From the NCBI GenBank assembly GCA_010015745.1, contig ML978231.1, forward strand, positions 8,415 through 72,414: a stretch of 64,000 nucleotides of DNA, read 5' to 3'. Both the position numbers and the translations under genes were made by a program. Source of the stretch: Setomelanomma holmii. Taxonomy: Eukaryota; Ascomycota; Dothideomycetes; Pleosporales; Phaeosphaeriaceae. The notes beneath the pieces were generated by a model. The model ran no database searches, was not told where the DNA came from, and was given only the letters and a program-made list of their open reading frames with translations. This document shows positions 33,761 to 46,191 of the stretch, in pieces; position 1 is the stretch's first letter; every line of letters begins with the position of its first letter.

Positions 33761-35354
33761 GATGTAACGAGGGACAAGACCAAGAAACCACCAGAATCAC
33801 AAAAGCATCCCACTACCACAGCCGGGCGGCCACGAAAATAAGTAGCAGCGCGGGGGAGCAATGGTCCGCTGGTCGGAACGTATCTCGCAATGTCACCGGC
33901 GCCGATGCAGTAATGGTCGCGATGGCTGCAGGGTTCGTATGGCCCTGGGGTGAGAAGGTGGCTTTGGGGCTGAGGGCTGCGTGGGTAGGGGAAGCAAATG
34001 GGATGACTGCGGCGGGAATCTTATGTATGAATGTCAAGTGCTTCTTTCTTGCTCAGCGGGCCTCTGCGCCGCCTCTCTGGCTGCTGGGTCAAGCAATGCC
34101 TTATCCACGCTGCCCATGCTGCGGCCAAGGGCGGCCTGGTGGCTTCCTGCACCCTGATGAGCTCACGGTAAGAGTGGGGACGCTTTGACGGCTGCGACCA
34201 TCTAGCGCCGTTCCATAGAATTTTCAAAGAAGGGTATCCCGCTAGCCGCGAACGGCGAGATAACTGACACAGCTGAATACACAACCTGGTGTGTGTTGGA
34301 CAAGTCTCATGTATTCTGGGACATGCAGTGCTCTCGGGTCTTTCATGTTGATGTGCTACTCGCTCAGCCAGCTACCGAATGAGCCTCATATTCTCAGTTC
34401 AGTTTGAGGCGCGATGAGTGCGTGAGTGATATACCAGTGCTCGAAGCACCCACGATACCAAAATACACCTACCCTCGCATTTCTCTCCGATGTCCACGCG
34501 CTGCAGTCACTTGTGTATCGTGCACGGATTGCGCCACACGTGCAAGGATGCAATCGCATCATCCGGCTCGCACGCGAAACATTGGCGAACCTCGCGATAA
34601 TGCACTTCGCCGGTTCCAGCACCAGCGGAATCCCTCGTGAGAGCCTGACGGATATTTTTCCGCTGCTGTGGTACTCGAGGCATGCACAATCACAATACAC
34701 CGAGGTCACGGCTACCTCAGATCACAACAGCTGCATCATGATACCTGCGGCCATCTCTCATGAGCAAACGTCATCTGCAGCGAAAGTAGCGACGTCCAAG
34801 ATTCGGTCAAGGCTGTGGCGCTGCTACCAGCGTTAACGTTATCTCAAGCTCGGGTCATCTGGAAAATCTGCGGCTACGCTGCGTAGCCGCACATGTGGCA
34901 CTCAATCGGTCCACAATACCATGAGATCAGTCGAGCCTCATGCGAAAGACCCTGGTGGTGCCCGCTGGTATCCACCGTCCATGCACATCAACATTCCGAT
35001 GCAAGCTTGTTCCATTTTTCGTCGCAAAACTACTTCAACGACCTTTTCAATAATATGTACAACGAAAAAGATGCAGCGCATCAGAGCGACAAGGTGCCTG
35101 GCACATGCTGCTGTGCGACCTTGGTCTGCAACGTCATGCTAGTAAGCGTGCGTAGGGCTAAGGCGACATAGGCGACACCGCTGAAAGCAGCTGCATCAGC
35201 CATGTCTTGCCCGGGCATGTGAACCAGGCCGGGTTATTCCGGGACTGCAACTGCAAGAAAACCATGACCCACGCCTGGTCAAAGCATACACAACACAGCT
35301 CAGACCTGCTCTCACACTTCATGTGAACATCGCAAACCGCGCTTCTTACTATAC
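33761..35354. other. Intergenic region, arrestin promoter and creC 3' side
   Basis: No gene is recognised in about 1.6 kb. It should contain the promoter of the arrestin gene and the creC 3' UTR. ORFs of 60-136 codons on both strands lack domains and read like chance frames. Confidence 0.45.
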
Positions 35355-37646
35355 TCATGGGTTGGTGGTCGAAGTCGCTGGTCGACCAGTGTCGTCGTTC
35401 AATGGGCGATCCCACGTCTTGATGTGGCCTGCGAAAACAGCTTGTTAGCAAAATCCCACGTTATCACCTTCGAAATGCAGCAACTCAACAAACGCGAATG
35501 TGGGTCCAGGCGCGACGGTGAGCGGGTTCCTGCGCGTAGTGCAAGGACAAGCCTTATCGCATCACTTTGGCGGCGGGTACGTGCCATGTTGGGTGGCCAT
35601 GGGCGATTGCGGTGAAGAAATTGCTCGACTCACCATTCTTGCATGACGTTAGGATGCAATCTTCCTCAAACCCTAGCCACGCAACGGGATGCTCATCTAC
35701 TGTTTTCGCCTGTCGAAGTGTTAGCATTCAAGTCTGCGCAGGGAGATCAGAAGTTTGCGCACAAGCACTGGAGGCAACATGGCTGTTCGCGCACGAGGCT
35801 CGACAGGATGGACGACCTCCTCATCTAGCAGACTGCCTGACGTAAGGTTCGAGTTGGATCGAAGCCGGTTCGCGGTACTGTCGGTTCGAGTCCGCTGCAT
35901 CTTGAGGTTAGACGACGCAATGCTATTGCGCTGTCGCACCGAAGCCTATATGTGGAGTCAGCCATGGTCAGCTTCAAAAGTCCAGTGGAGACTGACTGCT
36001 CGAGGCCTGTGTAACATGCCCACGCTGAAGTCCCACAACAGCAGCCGGCAATCTTCTCCCACACTACCGATCCGATAGTTACGCTCATCGCATCGCCATG
36101 GGTCGAATTGAACAGCAGTAACCCATGAGTTGTGTCCTTGACAGCGTGCTACTAATACACGGTCCTCGAGAGACCAGATTGACACGAGATCATCTTGACC
36201 ACCGGTAACAATGTATCGACCGTCCGGAGACCAACACACGCAGATCATGCCTCCGTAATAGCTCATGTAGTGGTGCAGGAGCTTCTCTTTCAAGAAATCG
36301 ATGATCCGGAACGACCCATCTTCTGAGACGACAGCGAGATGCCGGCGATCAGGCGAGAACTCGAAAGCGTTGATCTTCGAGCTCGAGATCTGCCAGCATG
36401 ATACGGGGTTGGTCTTTTGGTTTTTCGAGTTGACCGACTTCTTGATCGTCAGGTGTGTCTTCTTGCCAGTATCAGACATGACGTCCTCAGAGCTTGGCGA
36501 TTGATCTTCAGCGATGAATATGGCGTCCTCCTTCTCCTTGTCATACACCACAAGACTGCCGTCCATGTGCGCTGCGAGGAAGAGATTCTCACTGTTTGGG
36601 AGCCATCGCACGTCGGACACTGGTGTGGCATTGATAACGCCATTCTTGTTGATGCGCGAGTACTTTTGCGACATTGGCTCGTACCATATGATGTCGCCCG
36701 TCGAGAAACCCATTACAATGTCTAAATGGTTGGGTCCTTTGGTGATCTGATTGATATCGTGGCATAAAGCGTGTGCTTTTGTGAACAGAATCTTTGTAAG
36801 ATGCTCCTCCTTGGTTGGCGAATTCAGGTCTAGCCATTGTAATGCGCGGTTGATGTTGGCGAATGCGTATTGTCCATTCGGATTGTGCTCCTGCAGTCGT
36901 TTCGACAGAGCTTCATGAGGAATGACTCTCGACACAAAGGAAGAGTTGCTCTTGACGATATTACTCTTCGGCTTCCGTCGCTTAAGCGGATCCTTCGAGT
37001 CCTTTGCATTGACCATTGCCAATGCTGCATTGCCTTCCCCAAATACTGGTGTGTGCAGACCGTCTAGCGGTGATGCCGAAAACCCATTGGCACTCTGCGA
37101 CCCGGTATCGCTCGCCTGGCTGTGCGACTCATGAGGCGATTCCTGTATCCTCGGCGGTACTTGGGATCGTGTGCTGTTGCGGGTGCCGAAGCGGTACAGC
37201 TGCGATGCTGAAGGCTGACGAGGCGCGAGGGCGACGAGAGATAGCTTGGTGCCGCATGTTGGTGGGTTTATCGTGGTCGCGAGAGGATTGGGATTGTGCA
37301 CAGGAGCTTCTGATGGATGGGGCGGCGGCGTAGCAAGGTGCAAGTCGTCACGAAGCACGTAAGTACCTGTGATAATGGCGAGGTTAGGGAAGCTAGTTTG
37401 CAGTGGTGTATGGTTTGGACCTACCTTCTCCAACTACTAATTGAAATTCGGGTCCAGCCGGATGGGTGAGGGTGTTGTTGGTCTCGATGAGCTGGCCCGC
37501 TGGAAGGCCAGGATATCCTCCAGCCGGATAGCGCGGTGGTGGAGGTAGGACGCTGCCAAAAGTAAGCTTTGGTGAGGAAAAGGCGACAGCACGGCGATTG
37601 ATGGTCGTCTGGCGCTCAGCACGAGAGTGGTGTGTACTCACAACAT
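35355..37646 (-). CDS. creC: CreC, WD-repeat partner of deubiquitinase CreB
   Basis: CreC stabilises and activates the ubiquitin protease CreB in carbon catabolite repression; animal relatives are WDR20-type proteins. Six exons fit in phase: 37,646-37,642, 37,552-37,425, 37,366-35,997, 35,945-35,763, 35,709-35,634 and 35,428-35,355, giving 611 residues. The first exon holds only ATGTT and joins to give MFVLPPPPRYP, the N-terminus I expect for CreC. Pro-rich text precedes the WD repeats (DVRWLPNSENLFLAAHMDGSLVVYD, INAFEFSPDRRHLAVVSEDGSFRIID, CVCWSPDGRYIVTGGQDDLVSIW, GEDCRLLLWDF). After the penultimate blade come a Ser/Arg-rich insert, EEVVHPVEPRARTAMLPPVL, then CILTSCKNGHIKTWDRP. The C-terminal exons are easily missed because the frame of exon 3 runs on into the intron to a stop at 35,958. 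Confidence 0.94.
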
Positions 37647-38253
37647 TGGAGCTACGGCGCAATGGACGGAAAAGCAATCAATCGGTCGCTATCAGCCAGG
37701 GCGTCGAGGTCAAGTGACAGGCAGTCGTGGCACCTGGAGCCAATGCAACGGTGTGCAGGGTGGAGGGTGGGGCGATTGAGGCTATATGGCCGTGTTCCGC
37801 GTGCTGCTGGGATAGGAAAGGTCGTGGACATGGATGCGGGCAGCCTTGGGGAAAATGCGGAGTGCGGCGTGGCTTTGCCGTCGACAATCCCGGTGCGTAA
37901 AACTGTCTTGCAGGCTCAACGTCTTTGGCACATGCAAGCCCTGGAGGCTGCGGTGCGGTAGCTATCGGGAGATATGCAGGGACTTGTGCCCAACGCAATG
38001 GTTCTGTCCCATCGCACCTGGGGCAGCTCCCGCGATTGGAGAACACGCGGGGAAGCTGTGATGGGCACATTGCTGCCACGTGCGCCAAGATCTTCGTGCT
38101 TGTGAGATGTCCCTCACCACTACCTTTGTAGCATCAACCCTTGTTCATTCAAGACGACACGGAGTACACCTATCGACGGAAACCACGCATCACACGGCAC
38201 AGCTGCTACTCCTGAAGGACCCAGCTGAAATGCAGTGAAGATGCTGTCTCGCC
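37647..38253. promoter_or_regulatory. Divergent upstream region, creC and GEM1
   Basis: This 607-bp region lies between divergent starts. ORFs here are short and domain-free. No TATA-like element stands out. Confidence 0.4.
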
Positions 38254-40280
38254 ATGGCGACCGGTATGTGGAGATTGCTTTCCCGAGCTTCTGAAGGGCA
38301 ACAGACCTGTAGCAATGACCATCTTTCTGCTTAGCTAACGTCAACTCAGTCCGGATATGTGTGTGCGGCGACGAGGGAGTCGGCAAGAGCTCCATCATCA
38401 CATCCCTCGTCAAAGATGTGTTTGTCACCGCGAAGATCCAACCCGTCCTGCCACAGGTAACACTGCCGCCGTCGCTCGGCACGCCCGACAATGTCACCAC
38501 CACCATCGTCGACACCTCCGCGCTGCCGCACGAACGCCACGAGCTCCGAAAAGAGCTGCGCAAGTCGAATGTCATCCTCCTCGTCTACTCGGACCACTAC
38601 AGCTACGAGCGGGTCGCGCTCTTCTGGATGCCCTACTTCCGCTCATTGGGCGTGAACGTGCCAGTGGTGCTGTGCGCGAACAAGTCTGAGCTCGCCTCCA
38701 ACGGCACGACCTCACAAGTCGTGTCGGAGGAGATGTTGCCGGTGATGAACGAGTTCAAGGAGATCGATTCCTGCATTCGGACGAGCGCCAAAGAGCATCA
38801 CAACATCAACGAGGTGTTCTTTCTTTGCCAGAAAGCCGTCACACATCCCATCGCCCCACTGTACGATTCGAAAGAGAACGCGCTGAAGCCCGCGGCTGTT
38901 TCTGCGCTTCAACGAGTTTTCCACCTGTGCGACAAGAACAAGGATGGCTATTGGAACGACCAGGAAATACATGACTTCCAGCTCAAGTGCTTTGAGAAGC
39001 CGCTGAGAGAGGACGATTTGGCCAACATCAAAAAGTCGATGGAGCGTTTCGCGCCAGGCGCCACGAGCGAACGTGGCATGGACGAGCGAGGTTTCCTGCT
39101 GCTGAACAAGATTTTCGCCGAGAAAGGGCGCCACGAGACTATTTGGATTATACTGCGAAAGTTCCACTACACAGATAGTCTCAGTCTGCAAGACACGTTC
39201 CTGCGTCCCAAGTTCGACGTGGCTCCATTCTCGTCCGCCGAGCTCAGCCCATCTGGATACCGTTTCTTCGTTGATCTCTTCCTGAAGTTCGATAGAGATA
39301 ACGATGGCGGACTGAACGATGAAGAGCTGGCCAACCTGTTCGCTCCTACGCCTGGAATACCTGCATCCTGGATGGACTCGGCCTTCCCGTCCTGCACAGT
39401 CCGCAACGAAGCTGGCTACATCACCTTGCAGGGTTGGCTGGCGCAATGGAGTATGACGACTTTCGAAGAACCAAAAACTACATTAGAGTATCTTGCCTAT
39501 CTCGGCTTCGAAAGTAACGATCGCGGAGGTACAGCCAGTGCTCTGAAGGTGACGAAAGCAAGGAAGCGGCGTAACAAGCCCGGACGAGTGGAACGTAACG
39601 TCATCTTATGTTATGTTCTGGGTTCGAGTGGCAGTGGAAAGAGCGCCCTTCTGTCTGCCTTCCTGCAGCGACCGTTCAGTCAGATTTACCACCCCACGAT
39701 AAAGCCACAGTCTGCGGTCAATAGCGTCGAACTCAAGGGTGGCAAACAATGCTACTTGATCCTGGAGGAGCTCGGCGAACTAGAGCCAGCAATACTGGAG
39801 AACCAGGCAAAGCTGGACGCCTGTGATTTGCTGTGCTACACATACGACTCCAGTGATCCAGACAGCTTCGCCCACATTGTCGAATTGCGCAAGAAGTACC
39901 CTCAGCTTGAGCAGATACCAGCTGTATATACGGCTATGAAGGCCGATCAGGACAAGACAATGCAGCGGTGCGAACAACAACCCGATGAATACACAAGTGC
40001 GCTTAAGATGGCGCCGCCCCTGCATGTCAGTGCAACGTGGAACAGCATATCAGAGCTGTTCGTGCATGTGAGCAACCACCTTGATTGGGCCCTTGGCGGA
40101 TTGATGACGAGGCTGATCTATGTTTAGTTGGCTGAAAGCGCAACACACCCATCCACCGCTTTCCCGAAGCAGGAGGAAGACCCTTACGACAATCTCAATC
40201 TCTACCTGGCACTAGGCGCGGTGACATGTGCTGTTGCGTCGGCAGTGTTTATATGGAGGCGCAACAGCAGCTCATCATGA
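38254..40280 (+). CDS. GEM1: Miro GTPase Gem1 (mitochondrial outer membrane)
   Basis: Gem1 is a tail-anchored mitochondrial Rho-type GTPase; in yeast it regulates the ER-mitochondria encounter structure and mitochondrial inheritance. Three exons (38,254-38,263; 38,350-40,067; 40,128-40,280) give 626 residues, the usual Miro length. The N-terminal GTPase opens MATVRICVCGDEGVGKSS; two EF hands follow (DKNKDGYWNDQE and DRDNDGGLNDEE). The second GTPase has VLGSSGSGKSALL. The last exon supplies the tail anchor YLALGAVTCAVASAVFIW and a short basic end. The first exon is 10 bases, giving MAT plus one base. The last intron hides in a frame that otherwise runs to a premature TAG; splicing restores the membrane anchor. 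Confidence 0.95.
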
Positions 40281-41486
40281 AGCTGAGGAACGCGTTGGCC
40301 TCTTGTGTATCAAGAACGGCAAAGAAAGCGCATGAAGGTACTGCTTCTTGGTAGTGTATCTTGCAATCCGCTCCACTCTGTTGATTGCACCATTAGAATC
40401 ATTCCATCCAGATGGGGATGAGATGACAATCCCCAAAAATCTCGTTTTGTATACTTGGTCAGGCTCTCTATGGGACGAACAATAAGACTCGTCTCCAACC
40501 GTGTCCGCGCGGAGGGGGAAGGGATGCTGCAATTATGCCCTTCTTAGTGATGCACGAATGTATGCAGCCGATGGTACAAACTCGGTGGTGCATGGCATGA
40601 AGCAGCGAGGAGGGCGTCAGTGAGTTGTAGACATACAACTGAATGGCAAAGTTCACTTGAAGATAGGCAGGATTACTGGGTAAGAGTCTATACAATCTAA
40701 GCGCTGGTAGATGACATCACTTGTCGGTGGTGTTTGGTACACCACTCACTCCCGATGCACGAGCAAATCAGATGCATGCAGGGCGACGCGAGTTCCCCTG
40801 AGCAGGCGCTAAACCAAATACGGACATCTTTATTTATCGTACATCTTTGCCACTGGCTATATGCACTGTAGAGGCGAGCGAGGAGTGGGTAGGCACCGGT
40901 GAAAGATTGACGGAAAACCGTGATTCTCCACGTCAATGTTGAGGGCCCATGGCGAAAGATGATTATACAAGATGGACATGTGGTGCGAGACACGAGTGTT
41001 TCCCTTGTCTCGTATTTCACACGATGCGCGGGCGGGTAGAGGCAGCTCGTTCGGCACACGACGCTGAGGGGTAGCGGCTACGCGCGCACTGCAGACTGCC
41101 TGAAGGACATGAATCCAGTGCTGTTCGCCCGTCGGTGAAGCTGTGATAGAGGCTGGCCCCCTGTGGCTGAGTCGAGTGCCCGACTCTGCATTTGGGTCGT
41201 CACCGAGAGCACTGAGGTCAACAAGACCCCTAACAGCATTGGTACTAGCGAAGCTTGGAAGTTAGTCTACACTCTACCACGGTACACTCGCGCATCGTCT
41301 TTAATCCATGCACCTCCGGGCCATGAGCTGCCATCCCTCCTTCGCCCCTGCGACGCTGCACACACGCTACTTCGCCGCCCGTCGCTCCGCTTTCGATGCC
41401 CTCTCTTCCCCCGTCATTCCGTAATCAAGGAGCCGCAGTGGTAAGCGGTCGACAGAGCTCTCCGCATTCCGCGGGTCGGCACAGAC
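40281..41486. other. Intergenic region without a recognised gene
   Basis: 1.2 kb between GEM1 and the Zds gene on the same strand, including the Zds promoter. Short ORFs only. Confidence 0.45.
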
Positions 41487-44400
41487 ATGGTGAGCCCTCC
41501 ACCCTCGCATAGTCGCTGGCCGCGCACCTGGACGGGACAATGAGAGACGAGCCGCCAGGGTGTTCTTGGTGAAGCACCTCCACCCCGACAAAGGGCCGGG
41601 CGACCGCACCTCACGAAACGTGCCTTTGCTGACCTCAACTCTCATATACAGGCGACCTCGAACGAGAGAGCGAGAGAGCTGGAACAGTTGTGGAAGCAGC
41701 GGCGCGGCCACGTTCCACAGATATCCATATCCGATGATAATCATCACGTCACCGAAGCCATAGGCGATCTGTACGGCAACGACAGCGACACCGAGTCCTC
41801 GTCGCGACGCAGCTCACGGCCCCTGAGCTTTGTTCCGAGCCCCAACGGCGACTCGATACAGTCTTTGGGTGCGTTCGAAAAGTTCGATCCGTTTCCGTCA
41901 GCGCCTCCCGCGAGGTCGCCGTTGAGACCCCAAATGGCCAACAACACGCCCGCCACGCCGACGAGCCCCAACGGCAGCGCAAGTGTCCCCATCCCGCAGA
42001 AGCGCGCGTCCTTTTCGCATCACGGCAGCCCGCAGAGCCCGCTCTCACCTCCACTGTCCCGCACCAACTCGGGCACCGCTTCACAGCAATTTCCGCTCAT
42101 TGACCTAGATTACGAGTCGAGCCCGGCAGGCTTGGCTCAAGAGCTGAGCAACCTGCAGGCCATTCGCCGAATGTCCATGGGCGTCAACAACGCGGATCCC
42201 GACCTACCGTCTTTCCAGTCGCCCAATGGCCCACCATCGCCGCCCGCGCTGTCCGAGGAGGACGACGCCTCGAAGCTGTTCTGGGTGCCAGCGCGCCTGC
42301 ATCCCGAGCTAGCGCCGATGGAGTTCAAGACGTTCATTGAGGAGAAGGTCAACACGATCCGCCGCCGATCGAGCGACGCCGACTCGCTCTCACCAGAAAG
42401 CGCCATGGGTCGCCAGACGTCGGGTGGTGGGCTGAGGCGGAAGAAGTCGATGCTCTCGCGGCAGATTGACAGCGGCACAGGCTACAAAGATGGCGCAGAG
42501 AGGCTGGAGCGCAAACGATCCGGCCATCAACCGAATGGTGGTCTCGCCAATCTGCAGGAGCTGGAGCACATTCAGGAAGACCCTGTCGAGCTGATTCGAC
42601 GCATGAGCCTGTCTTCCAAGGGCACGAGCACAGATGGTGAAACCGGCGCCGACGGGGATGCAGTCATGGCGCCTGGCAAGTTCGGCGGCATTGGTACGCT
42701 GAAGCGTTCGACACGCACCACTTATCGGCGAGGCAGTCTGCGAAAGGGAGGACCACCTCTCCCGAGGCGGCTGGTTGGCCAACGAGTCGAGACTGATACC
42801 GAGGAGTCCCCATCCACTTCGCCAACATATCCATCCGAGCCCGAGGTGCCACCACTCCCCATTACTCGTGTGCAATCAGAGCCCGTCAATGGCCAATTCG
42901 AAGGTCCGTCGAATTTCTCGAGGCCCCGCAGACGATCTCCTCCGAGCGCTGAGTCCAGGCCTGGATCTGCTGAGGACTTTTCTAGACCTGCTTCGTCTGA
43001 GCAAGCTCCGGCAGAACAAAGCAGGCCGCAAGCGAAGGCATTTCATTCGAGAATTGCTTCCAATGGTCGTACCTCCGCTCATCTACCTGGCTACGACAAG
43101 CCTCCAACGCTGCAATCGCCTGTACCTCAAATCATCGAAACGCCCCCTCCTCAAGAGCCGGAAAGAAGACAACAGCATTTCCAACCTCCCGAGCGTCTCT
43201 CTTCGCGACAACCCCCTCCTCAACAGCGTCCTCAACACCAACAACAGCCGAGCGGGCCTCGCAATTATCCCCAACAATATCCATCTAACCAACAGCGGCA
43301 GCCACCACCCCCACAGAATCGTCCAAACAGACATGCTCAGGCTGCACAAGCATCCCCTATCAAGCCAGCGCAATCGTTCGACGACTTGGTTGGCCACCCC
43401 TCGCCCTTGCCTGGGAGTGGAAGTAGCACGAGGACTGATTCTTTATCAATCATTCCCAACCTTCCAGAGGAGAAGAAGTCTGACAAAAAGTCCAAAGACA
43501 AGAAAGAAGGCTCTGATGGGCCAAGAAAGACCAGTTGGGGCTGGTTGGTGGGTGGAGACAAGGATAAGGAGCGCGAAAAGAAGGACAAGGAGAAGGACAA
43601 GGAGAAGGAGAAGGAGAAGGAGAAGGAGAAGGAGAAGGAGAAGGAGAAGGAAGAGCGGGACAAGGAGCTCGCGAAGAAAGTCAAGAACAAGCTCAGCAAA
43701 CCACAAGAGAAAGGCCATGACGACACGAGACTGGACGTCCTTCAAACGTCAATCCAGGGCTCCAATCGCGGTCGCGAAAGTGTAGTATTGGACCGCGACA
43801 GCATCAAGCTCGAAGAGGAGCGGAAGAAGGAGAGCAACCGAAAGACGTCCAGCGATGGCAAGAAGGAGAAGGAACCTGGTCTGCTCTCGTCGATCTTTGG
43901 CGGTGGCAAGAAAAAGAGCGAGAAGGAGTCATCGCACAAGAAGCACGCCTCCAGAGGCCTGTCTCCTGAACCCCCACCACGAATCTTGAAACCTGACATT
44001 GACTACAACTGGACACGGTTTTCTATCCTCGAAGAACGTGCCATCTATCGCATGGCGCACATCAAGTTGGCCAATCCCCGTCGAGAATTGTACTCTCAGG
44101 TCCTGTTGAGTAACTTCATGTACTCGTATCTCGCCAAAGTCCAGCAGATGCATCCGCAGATTCAAATCGGCAACTCCAAACAGGCAAGACAAGCGCAGCA
44201 ACAACAGCAGAGAAAGGAGCAGCAGCAGACACCGCCGCAGCAGCCTCAATCTCAGCCTCAACCAAACCAGCAGCAGCAGCCTGAGGAGTTTGCTCAATAT
44301 CAGCGGTATCAGCAGGTATGTTGTCATGCTTGAATTTGCCGTAGACTTTTACTGATCAATCCTGTAGCAGCAGCAAGAACAGTCAGATAAGACCAGCGAG

Positions 44401-44664
44401 TGGCCAAGCGTGCATCAGCAACAACAAAATAATGCCAACCCTAGGCACCAATCGCAGGAGAACGGTCACCACATTCAACGGGACCAGCACGCCAATGTAT
44501 ACGTTCAAAGCCCAAGAGATTCGCACCACTCACAACATAACGTGAATGGAGGTGGATATAGCGTGGCGAACACTCAAAATTATCTCGGCAAAGGAGGGAA
44601 GCATAGCTACCACAACCACTCCGATTCTGATCAGAGCAGTAGGGCTGATGATGACATGTGGTAA
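41487..44664 (+). CDS. Zds-family regulator of PP2A-Cdc55
   Basis: Zds1/Zds2 proteins bind Cdc55 and control PP2A in mitotic entry, polarity and stress responses. Three exons (41,487-41,489; 41,652-44,315; 44,368-44,664) give 987 residues. The start is inferred: an ATG followed directly by a GTGAGC donor joins in phase to ATSNERARELEQLWKQRRGH. A conserved N-terminal block reads KLFWVPARLHPELAPMEFKTF. The C-terminal Zds domain near residues 770-830 reads YNWTRFSILEERAIYRMAHIKLA then ELYSQVLLSNFMYSYL. Between them are long Ser/Pro-, Gln- and Lys/Glu-rich disordered segments. Glutamine runs continue after the domain across the second intron. The first exon is the least certain part; the domain call is firm. 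Confidence 0.88.
43602..43650 (+). repeat. GAGAAG hexanucleotide microsatellite in Zds coding region
   Basis: About eight uninterrupted GAGAAG units encode alternating Lys-Glu, inside a longer KDKEREKKDKEKDKEK-type charged stretch. The 6-bp unit keeps the reading frame whatever the copy number. The complementary strand yields long artefactual Leu- or Ser-rich ORFs. Confidence 0.95.
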
Positions 44665-45336
44665 CACCACTAGACATGGCTGGCCGACGCTGTTATCGAG
44701 TACAAGATGCGAAAGCAATTGCAGAGATTTGGCCGTGGCGTCACACCAAGCTTGTCGTTCTACCTTCTGTAGCGGAGCAGTATGGACATCCTAGCCCGCA
44801 CTTTTCTTTCGTGTCTGTACCATATTATTTCTCATTTGCCCTGAGCCTTTTATTGTCTAATTCTTATTTGCGCTTGGATGTCAGGGAGTAAGGAATTCGA
44901 GCAGAGATCGCTGGGCGCAACGGCAGGCATAGACCGAACGGAAGGTATGAATGTGATGGAATGACAGGCAACGACGCATCTCATGTAGCTACCTTGTCTT
45001 GAGCTGTATCTGCATGCACATGTGTGGTACCGTAACAATGAGACAGTTGTCTACGGGTACCTGCATACTTCGTGTCGCAACCACATGCCCTAACTGCGCA
45101 TTTTGGCGAAATGTAAGCAAGGTGATAAGCTCGCTTTAGCGTGTCAGCCCCACCAAGTGGAAGGTGCGTGCGACATTCGTTTGTCTGACATGTTTGTTGC
45201 TGATTACCCGAGTGCGGGCTCCTACTTATGAGCAGCTCTAGTGCTCTCACCTGACAACTTCGATAATCCTGTCGAGTAAAAAAAAACTCCCCTCAACAAC
45301 TGACGCTTCACATAAGAACACCTCTCTAAACCTACC
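44665..45336. other. Intergenic region, Zds 3' side and cupin promoter
   Basis: 672 bp with no recognised gene. A short A/C-rich leader (AAAAAAAACTCCCC) lies about 50 bp before the cupin ATG. Confidence 0.45.
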
Positions 45337-46040
45337 ATGTCTTCCATACCAAACACAAGCCAGCCCCTCAAGCCTCACTTCACGCCAGGCCACCACACCG
45401 CGGAGAGCCCTTCCACCCAAGCCATCATCGACACCCTGCAGCTCCAGAAGCACATCGAGGGAGGCTACTTTGCCGAAATCGATCGCGATCCCCTCACCAT
45501 ACCGAACCCATTCCTCAACAGCGCAGGTGACTGGCCAACCACTTCCCCCCAGCCCTTTTCTGGAGACAACTCGGTCCGCAACGCCAGCACATCGATATAC
45601 TATCTCTTGACACCCACCAGCCCGCAGGGCCATTTCCATCGCAACAAGGGCAGGACGGTGCACACGCTGATTGAAGGAAGGGGCCGATATGTGCTAATTC
45701 ACGCTGATGAAGGAGGTGAGAGGAAGAGAGTTGAGAGCTTTGTGGTTGGCAAGAATGTTGCTCGAGGAGAGAAGGGCGTGTGGATTGTGGAGGGTGGAAA
45801 GTATAAGGCGAGTTTGCTGCTGTCTCTGGATGGAGGAGAGGCGAGCGGGGATAGGTTGTTGATTAGTGAGGTATGTTGTTTCATGAACGAGATTGTGGGA
45901 ATATGGTGCTAATAGGTGAGCAGACAGTGGTACCGGGGTTCGAGTACTCGGATCATGACTTTCTGGCAGCTGAGAAATTTGGCGAATTGGTGACAGAAGA
46001 GCAAAGGGTGGAGTTGGACTGGCTGGTCAGAAAGTATTGA
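45337..46040 (+). CDS. DUF985 (Cupin_5) family protein
   Basis: Two exons (45,337-45,870; 45,924-46,040) give 216 residues. The family is a small RmlC-like cupin of unknown function, possibly an epimerase-like or sugar-binding fold. QKHIEGGYFAEIDRD is the characteristic opening of the domain, followed by STSIYYLLTPTSPQGHFHRNKGRTVHTLIEGRGRY with cupin His residues, and by TVVPGFEYSDHDFLAAEKFGEL near the C-terminus, encoded by exon 2. There is no signal peptide. The Ser/Thr/Pro-rich N-terminus and the central insert after NPFLNSAGD are variable. It converges on the transhydrogenase gene with only about 150 bp between stops. Confidence 0.9.
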
Positions 46041-46191
46041 AAGAGGGAAGACGTCTCACCCAAAATGAAGAGTCAGGCTAAGGTCGGCGTGTGTAGCATG
46101 ACAGCATAACTCGAAGTTGGTTAAACTTGAAGAATTCCTCCAATGCTCAAATTTATGCACATTTTTCCAAAGCTCATCCCAACAACTCAAC

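Noticed and set aside
38712..39446. 244-codon minus-strand ORF
   Set aside because: It is the shadow of the EF-hand region of GEM1.
42775..43785. 336-codon ORF in another plus frame of the Zds gene
   Set aside because: Its Arg-rich run is the GAGAAG repeat read out of frame; the Zds frame carries the conserved domain.
43337..44327. Long Leu- and Ser-rich minus-strand ORFs across the Zds gene
   Set aside because: They are mirror images of GAGAAG and CAG repeats on the coding strand.
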